NCBI GenBank assembly: GCA_029959085.1
Contig: JARWIR010000001.1
Span: 69,254,899-69,318,898, forward strand
Reading direction: 5' to 3'
Source: Nemophila menziesii
Lineage: Eukaryota; Streptophyta; Magnoliopsida; Boraginales; Hydrophyllaceae
DNA: 64,000 nt
This document shows positions 57,656-64,000 of the stretch, one piece after another (position 1 is the stretch's first letter; each line of letters starts with the position of its first letter). Under the pieces are notes generated by a model. That model worked only from the letters and a program-made list of their open reading frames with translations. It did not search any database and was not told where the DNA came from. The position numbers and the translations under genes are program-made.

Positions 57656-57738
57656 GGGTCAAGCCCCGAGTGGTTAATAGGGACGGACTGTAAATTCTTT
57701 GGCAATATGTCTACGCTGGTTCAAATCCAGCTCGTCCA
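57656..57738 (+). pseudogene. trnY-GUA: Plastid-derived tRNA-Tyr remnant, unit 4
   Basis: The best preserved trnY in the window: anticodon GTA, GCTGGTTCAAATCCAGC T-arm intact, but the D-arm side and acceptor stem are changed (GGGTCAAGCCCCGAG, CTCGTCC). Confidence 0.85.
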
Positions 57739-57825
57739 AATATTTTTCTAATCTACCATGAGGTAATATAACCCATTTCTATTCAGAAATACATGATACA
57801 TAGAAAAAAAAGAATCAAATTTTTT

Positions 57826-57899
57826 GCTAGAATCAACTTTGGTCCGAACACCACCCTGTCAAAGAGGAAGCTGCGAGTTTGAGACCTGTCAGTCCTGAC
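57826..57899 (+). pseudogene. trnD-GUC: Plastid-derived tRNA-Asp remnant, unit 4
   Basis: CACCACCCTGTCAAAG through GTCAGTCCTGAC. Anticodon GTC readable; the 5' third is rearranged as in unit 1. Confidence 0.75.
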
Positions 57900-60800
57900 G
57901 GATCCAATAAATGAATCAATTCACCTTTCCCTTTTTCTGAAAGGAACTGTGGGCAGAATTTCATTTCCCGAAGGAGATATTTCTTTTGTTTTGGTAGGAG
58001 AAAGAAATACATATGCGGGTGGATTAGTACAATTGTCTTGTACTCAGTATTCCAAGAAATCTGGGTTCTGAGTTCTTAATTGTTCCTGATCCCTGTAATT
58101 AAATATAGCAATATAGGTTTATAAGGGTGTCCGTATCCAAATGGAATTCTTTTCTTCTACAATCCAAAATAAATTTAACAAAATGCCCCTCATAGAATAA
58201 TTAACCAATTTTTCTTTCTCGCTCTAGTTTTGTGTGACCTCACTTACTAACTTTATTTGAAGTTGGAAAAAGGAATTCACTCAAACAACACAACGAGCTA
58301 TTTCTATATATGTCGAAGCACTAATTATCTTTGAAATGAGGATAAAAGATAGATTAATCAAAGATGCTACCCCTCTTAGCAAGGGAATGCACAATTTTTC
58401 ATTTTTCCATTTTGTTTTAAGGATTCGTCGAAGAAAGAATAAACCCTAAAATAATGAATTTGATAAATATTTAATTTTTTACACTCGCCTCATCTTTATC
58501 ACATGTCACCGTCTCTAAAGAAAACCACTAATAAAGTAAAAAAAAAAGGAAGTTTAGAATTGAACTCTTTTATTTTATTTTTTGTTTATTTTGATTTTTT
58601 TGTTGTTTGTTTGGGTTTATATTGTAACTAATGGTAGTAAGAGACAATCTCATGATACTTTTTCAAATGATTGTACAAGGAAGGAATACTTAAGATAGAA
58701 AAAGTTCCAAGAAGATTGATAGGACCTTGGAATACAACAAGGTGAGAAATCTAGGACTAACTCATAAAAGGACGCTTGTCAACTACCACCACACCGTTTA
58801 AAGACATCAAGCTAGTGCTTCCACTATATTCTTATGTCTATTTTCAAGTGTATCCCACTAATAAGACATTATACATACTGCGTTAAATATAAACCAAAAA
58901 ATATAGGCCGATTAGTTCAAGTAATGGATATAATAGGAAGAAAAGGAAAATGCGGTATTTGGGGATTAGGCGTATTAGTACAACTGCTGCCACCTGAGAT
59001 CATCATATAACCACTTGACACAAGTTCAAGCCAATTTATCAACATAGTTCATTATTTCTCTAAAATTACTTTATTTGTTTATTTAATCACTGCATTGTTT
59101 TATACTTCTTCATTCTCCTTTACACACTTTTTTCTCACTATAAAACATTATCACTTTGATCAAAATATTACTTGGTGAAATCTGTTCTATCAGGCGTAAA
59201 CACCTCAAAATTTCCTATTTATAGAGCTACTATGAAAGGTTCTAAAACTTCCTATTGATGTATTATGTTTTGACATTTGTGTAATTATGCAGTTAGACAT
59301 AAACCACGAACTCAATGTGGAAACTGAATATGACATAAATATTTGGGCCTCACTTTAGTGGGCTTAAAAAATAGGTAGATTGGTTCAATTTTCATAAAAC
59401 ATTCGAACCTGGGCCAATTTTTGCAGATCAAACTGTCAATTGAGGGTAATATAGTTTGTTTTAATGGCAAAAAAATCCATTCAAATTCAATTGTGTTAAA
59501 GGAAAAAAAAATCCTAATCCCCCTCTCTATGCACTACCATACCCTACACAGCTCCATTATTCAAGTGAACCTTTAACCCAGCCAGTTGATATTATCAGTA
59601 AAATCAACCTTCATAAAAATAATTTTCCAAATATATATGTATTCTATTATATTATTTGTTTCCTTGTATTTTGATGATTTTGATGATAAGATCATCTAGA
59701 TCTTGGATGATTAAAGGATCTGTGATGCTTCTATTCATGGGAGTTTCACTAAATCACCAAATCAGTGTCCTTTTGCTAAGCACGATCCAGATTTGGAGGT
59801 TTTATAGCAAGGTACCATTCTTTAACCATTCTAACATCTAGAATTCAAGAATGAAGGAAAAAATGAAATTATATATTATAAATCATTGTTTGTCAAATGA
59901 GCATAATTAAGTATACCTTGTTGTCGAAGTAACAAAAGATTTGAGCGATAAATGATAGTGTTGTTTACACCATAACACAATTTTTGCTAGTTTCTTTACA
60001 ATATTCTTGTAATTGATTACCACTGGGTTTCATATTTGTCTATATTTGGGATCCTAAAAATATACTTTAATAGAAACAATACTTTAAACTACATCTTAGA
60101 TTTCTTCCTCTATATTTTTTCTAGAAAGTAATTATGTTACATATTTTATGCTCTAATAATTTGTTGATGTAAGATCTAATCTTTTGTTAATGCATTTCTT
60201 AGAGAGTTATTTAAGTTTTTTTTACAGAAAAAAGATCGTTTGCCTTGACATTTCAAATAAAAGAATATTTCGTATTTCATGGGACCGAAGGTAATCTTTT
60301 TAGCCTCTAAACTGCTAGCTTTTGGTTCTCAAGATTTAAAATCTTCACTTGAGCCAACTTTTCGAAAATCAACTATAATAGTTGTAAAATTTTGTGAAGA
60401 TAATTACATTTAAAGTTTATATGCTAGCATACTTTTCTTCAAAATATATGTTGTCATAGTTATCAGTATATGAGTTAGTTATTATATATTTGGGTTTATT
60501 TTTTATGTTTAATTATAGTCCAGTTTGAATGTGTGTTTTCATATTCTAATGCTCTATTAAGATCTATGGTAGCTTCTTTTTGGTCATTAATCCATCACCT
60601 CGAATACTTAGTTGCTTCACATTTTGAATATGAATTGTTAACAAATTTGACCTTGAACAAATTTAATAAAAGTATAATTGTATATATGATTCATGATTTG
60701 TATGTATATTATTAAGCCTCATTACTTAGCTTCTTTAACTTTTACTTTTATTTGCAGAAAGCTTTAATGGATACAATCTATAAAGCCCCATTCCTTTCGG

Positions 60801-61034
60801 CATATTATCACAGTATGAAGCCGTAAGTATTTTTTCAAATCCAAAATCACATCTTTTTTTACCTTTTTACAGTTACAAAATATTAATGTTTTTACAGATT
60901 ATATGTGTCTTACATGTGGCACCAAAGATAGGAAAATATGCCAAGGTAAACTGAAATTCTCGAATTGACTATGTCTTGTTTTAATTGCCCTTTATATTTT
61001 TACATGTCATTTTCGCATAGTTAATTTTCCAGAT

Positions 61035-61247
61035 ATGGTTATAAACCAGTTTTTCGTAACAGAAGTTGCGAGAATATTAAATAAAATCTATCCAGGGTGT
61101 AAGTCTATAAGACGTATGAGCAAGGTCAATTATTATATACCCTATATTAAAACTTTTTTAGCTTATTGTGATGCAATCTCAAGAGATCGTTACCCCACGA
61201 TGAAATTTCGAGTCTCTTGCAAGAATTATTTGGGAAAACAAAAGTGA
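61035..61247 (+). other. Unidentified ORF, unit 5 copy
   Basis: Third copy of the 70-codon frame (MVINQFFVTEVARILNKIYP). Only a few substitutions separate the three copies. No family recognised. Confidence 0.3.
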
Positions 61248-61315
61248 AGATTAATGAGAAAAAATAGTTGTCATGGGTTAAATTCTTGTCTAATGTAATT
61301 TTTTTTTTTAATCAG

Positions 61316-61651
61316 GAAGAAAAATGTATAATGATTAATTGGCCAATGACAAAAACATTAGTATCTTTGATGAGCATGACTGGTTTCAATTACTTATTAC
61401 ATATCCTTCTTCAGGTACTATGTTTTCCTTCTTTATCACTATTAGGTATAATATAAGAACCTATAGTGCAAAACTTGCATAATTCTTTACCATTTTCTTC
61501 AACTATTTTGCAGTTTAGGCTTACTTATGTGGCACCTGAGTCACGAGTAGTAGGAGCTGGAGATTTAGAAGATCGTCCAAAAGAAATAGCTCTTCACTTT
61601 ATCTATGAATACTTTCTCATTGGGTTCTTTATCGTATTGTTCCTTCCTCAG
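61316..61651 (+). pseudogene. CNGC19/20-like channel fragment, unit 5 (best preserved)
   Basis: Exon 1 (61316-61414, 33 codons) and exon 2 (61514-61651, 46 codons) are both open with proper AG and GT borders and compatible phase. Joined they give EEKCIMINWPMTKTLVSLMS, MTGFNYLLHILLQ, FRLTYVAPESRVVGAGDLED and RPKEIALHFIYEYFLIGFFI. This is the S1-S3 part of a plasma- or tonoplast-membrane CNGC19/20-type channel, which carries Ca2+ in defence signalling in the known family. The rest of the gene is absent downstream, where plastid DNA takes over, so it is a fragment. Confidence 0.85.
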
Positions 61652-62017
61652 GTATTTCTTTTTTGCAATTTACCCCCTATAGTTTGCTAAAATTACAATT
61701 TATCACATATAGTTTACAATTTACACATTCCGTTTCGTTAAAACTAGCAGAGAACGGACTACACTTTATGAGTGCGCGTAACCTTTTTAAACAATTGGGG
61801 GCTAAGATGTACTTTTGTAACTGTATAGTGTCGGGTGTTATTTTAGCAAACCATAAGGATTTAAAATGCAAAATATTCTTAAAATTTTTAAATCCTTTTT
61901 CCAGTTAGCAATTCTTCCTGGCCCCACTTAATTTTTGAAAAATACTCTGATGTACAACTTTGTTAATGGGCTCTTTCCCTTAAATTTTGATAAATTTCAT
62001 AATTATAGCAGAAGTGA

Positions 62018-62335
62018 ACGAAAATCTATCAAAATCAAAGAACTTGGGTCAAATCCTTAGCTTCTGATTGTTGGAGCTTCATTGATCAAGATCCAAATCT
62101 AACTGGGTTAAAAAATGACTTGTTGAAGCCAAATATGAGAATTATAACACCTTCTCAAGCATATAATATACTCAAAGAAGTCGATCAAAGTTTGCTTGAA
62201 GGAATTTGCAAGAAAAAAAATTCAGTCTTTGAAGGTGTTTTAGACTGTATGTTTGTTAATCTGTCTTCTAGAAAAATAAATGGCCAAGGAAGTATTTCAA
62301 AAGATGTGTATTGTATTTTAATTCTTTTCTTATAA
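62018..62335 (+). CDS. Unidentified exon-like ORF, unit 5 copy
   Basis: 105 codons open from just after a plausible acceptor (AATTATAG at about 62008) to a stop at 62335. It includes NQRTWVKSLASDCWSFIDQD, LLKPNMRIITPSQAYNILKE and VDQSLLEGICKKKNSVFEG. Composition is protein-like and richer in codons for W, C and charged residues than the AT-rich surroundings, so it may be an exon of a captured gene. I do not recognise the family. Damaged copies lie in units 2 and 3. Alpha units keep only the first 20 or so codons (SYQNRRTWVKSLAADCWSDL). Confidence 0.45.
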   Translation, partial: TKIYQNQRTWVKSLASDCWSFIDQDPNLTGLKNDLLKPNMRIITPSQAYNILKEVDQSLLEGICKKKNSVFEGVLDCMFVNLSSRKINGQGSISKDVYCILILFL

Positions 62336-63037
62336 GAAAGTTATTATTTATTTAAATTATTTTTTTACAAATTCAAAAAATAGGCAAATTAATTTACTAT
62401 ATTACTCATTTTCATCAAGTATAAGGTCATTTATTGCACTATCGTTTTTAGTTAATCAAGGGTGATATTGAAAAAATTAGAGAAAAAAATATCTTGACAA
62501 TGTAAAAAGAAAAATATTGTTGGACACCTCTTTTTTTTAAAGAAGTCCAAATAAAAGAGACTGAGGGGGTAAAATTTATCTTGATTTGTTATATACAATC
62601 AAATAAAGATAGTAGTGATGAATTTTTATTGTGGCTTGGAAGATAGATCTTGTATATAGAGGAACAAAATAACAAATTTATCCTATAGACAATATTAGAA
62701 CAAGTATATTTGATCAAAAATATCGACAAATTTTTACGGATTCAAAATAAATTAAAATAAAGGAGGGTCAACAATTTTCATTTTATTTCTATCGATTTTC
62801 ATATTAAAATAGCGGATATAGTAATGATTTAATGAGTTAGGTCGACTTAGGTTTTTTTTTTGAATCTTTCTAATAAATATGATTGGTAGAGCATAAAAAT
62901 AGAATATTTGGTGATTTAAAAGACAACTTATCATAAATCATAAAATTCAATTTTATTACAAATACACAAATATTAAAAATATTTCTATTCTCTCCTCAAA
63001 TATAAATACTACAACTGGAATTGTATGAAAAAACCAA

Positions 63038-63109
63038 AACTCATTATCAGATTTGAACAAATGACTTACGCCTTGCCATGGCATTACTCTACCACTATGT
63101 TAAAAGAGT
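63038..63109 (-). pseudogene. trnT-GGU: Plastid-derived tRNA-Thr remnant, unit 5
   Basis: Reverse complement matches trnT. The anticodon loop is ATGGCAA, the same change as in unit 2. Confidence 0.85.
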
Positions 63110-63678
63110 ATTTTCTTTTTAACTTGCAAAGTTGTCACTATGTGGAAAACGGTTTATATGCACATATATTATATGCATAAGTACATATAGTCGACTCATA
63201 TTGGCTGATGGCTCATTCATGAATAAAAATATATTTACCTAGCAACAATTCTAAAGTAAAATGAAATTACAGAATTGGTCAAGTTAAAGACTCACCCAAA
63301 TTGATTTTATTTTATTGCTATTGAATTGATCCCTATCAGAAAAAAATTCACTTGATTAATACATATGCATATATTTCATCCAATCGTGTTATAAGATATT
63401 CTACTTGTCCCCCGAACTAATAAAAATAACCCATTTAAATGAACTTCTTGATGCCACCTACTCATTTATCATTTGTTAATTTCATGTGTTGTAGTGTGAG
63501 ATAATAATATCATAAAAAACTTTTTCTTTCGGAAGGACCAATTATTCTCCAAAAAAATTCTATCCAATTACGAGAAATGAAAAGATCCCTCAAATTTAAT
63601 CATAGCATTCAATTATATTGACAATTTCTAAAAATTGTTCATATGATGATCATTGTATGATCGTGGTTGGGTAAGCAT

Positions 63679-63750
63679 GCCTCCATCATATAGTGGTTCA
63701 TGACATCTCTCTATAAGGAGGCATGGGGATGTGACTTCACCTTAGGGCTT
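63679..63750 (+). pseudogene. trnE-UUC: Plastid-derived tRNA-Glu remnant, unit 5
   Basis: Identical to the unit 2 copy except for one G fewer in GCATGGGGATG. The anticodon loop is destroyed in the same way. Confidence 0.85.
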
Positions 63751-63809
63751 GGGTAATACGAAAGAAAGTTGATCATGTTTTACCAATAATCTAAAAATTA
63801 ATTTTCCTT

Positions 63810-63892
63810 GGGTCAAGGCCCGAGCGTTTAATAGGGATGGACTGTAAATTCTTTAGCAATATTTCTACGTTGATTCAAATCTAGCTCGTCCA
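63810..63892 (+). pseudogene. trnY-GUA: Plastid-derived tRNA-Tyr remnant, unit 5
   Basis: Same as the unit 2 copy: anticodon GTA kept, T-stem and acceptor stem pairs lost. Confidence 0.85.
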
Positions 63893-64000
63893 ATTAATTT
63901 TCTAATATACCATGAGGTAATATAACCCATTTTTCCTTTAGAAATACATGATACATAGATAAAAAAAGAATCATCTTTTTTGTTAGATCCCCTATTTTCA

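Larger units (their letters stand above)
50477..58105 (+). repeat. Array unit 4 (alpha type), split by a CACTA element
   Basis: Starts abruptly with the alpha word AACAATACACCAAACTATCC, is interrupted by the CACTA element (50561 to about 54460), resumes at TCATCATATAACCACTCAAC and continues like unit 1 to the plastid trnE-trnY-trnD remnants. It carries a further LINE tail at 55571-55770. Confidence 0.82.
57495..58105 (+). other. Nuclear plastid DNA, unit 4 (trnE-trnY-trnD)
   Basis: Same content and same left breakpoint as unit 1 (GGAGCGATTTAGATGATCAT), showing that the alpha deletion happened before the alpha units were copied. Confidence 0.85.
58106..64000 (+). repeat. Array unit 5 (beta type), runs off the window
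   Basis: Close relative of unit 2 but without its LINE tail. It has the most complete CNGC exons and the longest version of the unknown ORF. The window ends inside the plastid segment just before trnD. Confidence 0.85.
63038..64000 (+). other. Nuclear plastid DNA, unit 5 (trnT, trnE, trnY, start of trnD spacer)
   Basis: Same order as in unit 2 (39372 onward). The window ends at CCCCTATTTTC, a few bases before trnD would begin. Upstream AT-rich sequence from about 62340 may also be plastid-derived. Confidence 0.82.

Noticed and set aside
61316..61651. A working CNGC gene
   Set aside because: Only the S1-S3 exons are present. Pore, S6, cyclic-nucleotide-binding and calmodulin-binding parts are missing and plastid DNA follows.
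33569..63892. Functional tRNA genes
   Set aside because: Every copy has lost stem pairs or the anticodon, and the spacers match the plastid cluster. They are nuclear plastid DNA.

Overview
This is nuclear DNA from a flowering plant, most likely a eudicot. The evidence is Athila-type Ty3/gypsy elements with tRNA-Asp primer sites, a plant L1-type LINE, a CACTA transposon with TNP2-like transposase, plastid tRNA genes embedded in nuclear sequence, and fragments of a plant cyclic nucleotide-gated channel (CNGC) gene. The window is AT-rich and almost wholly made of transposable elements, decayed copies and a tandem duplication. I see no intact host protein-coding gene. Species cannot be decided from the sequence.

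Layout. 1-1593: the end of an Athila-like element on the + strand (element D: a gag-protease fragment running straight into an LTR). 1594-3186: non-coding, with a possible MITE. 3187-24484: a nested pair on the - strand. The older element B (LTRs 3187-4913 and 23469-24484, 5-bp target duplication CAATT) has decayed gag and protease, no reverse transcriptase and only the C-terminal end of integrase. It was later hit by element A (7280-20111, target duplication CATAC, LTRs about 98.6% identical by my hand count). A has a gag-pol frame broken by only three single stop codons, plus a third ORF downstream of pol. A landed inside an array of short paired hairpins in B. A carries an array of the same design but different core sequence at the equivalent place. 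24485-27376: intergenic DNA with a 192-bp MITE bearing a 9-bp target duplication. 27377-30318: LTR and 3' non-coding part of a third related element, C, cut off on its right.

30319-64000: a tandem array of about five units, each joining exons of a CNGC19/20-like channel gene to nuclear plastid DNA carrying remnants of trnT-GGU, trnE-UUC, trnY-GUA and trnD-GUC. Two unit types alternate (a short alpha type, units 1 and 4; a long beta type, units 2 and 5). Unit 3 begins as alpha and continues as beta. The array has received a full-length LINE (42241-47557, - strand), a CACTA element lacking its 3' end (50561 to about 54460, + strand) and two short LINE tails (35778-35950 and 55571-55770).

How the parts relate: A, B, C and D are members of one retrotransposon lineage. 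They share a tRNA-Asp primer site (A, B), an LTR-terminal inverted repeat, repeated CCTGACGG-type words in the LTR and a conserved 3' non-coding block. B has kept replication signals but lost its enzymes, so it could only have moved with enzymes from an A-like relative. All plastid tRNA copies I could read show damaged stems or anticodons and share the same substitutions, so the array was duplicated after the plastid DNA had already begun to decay.
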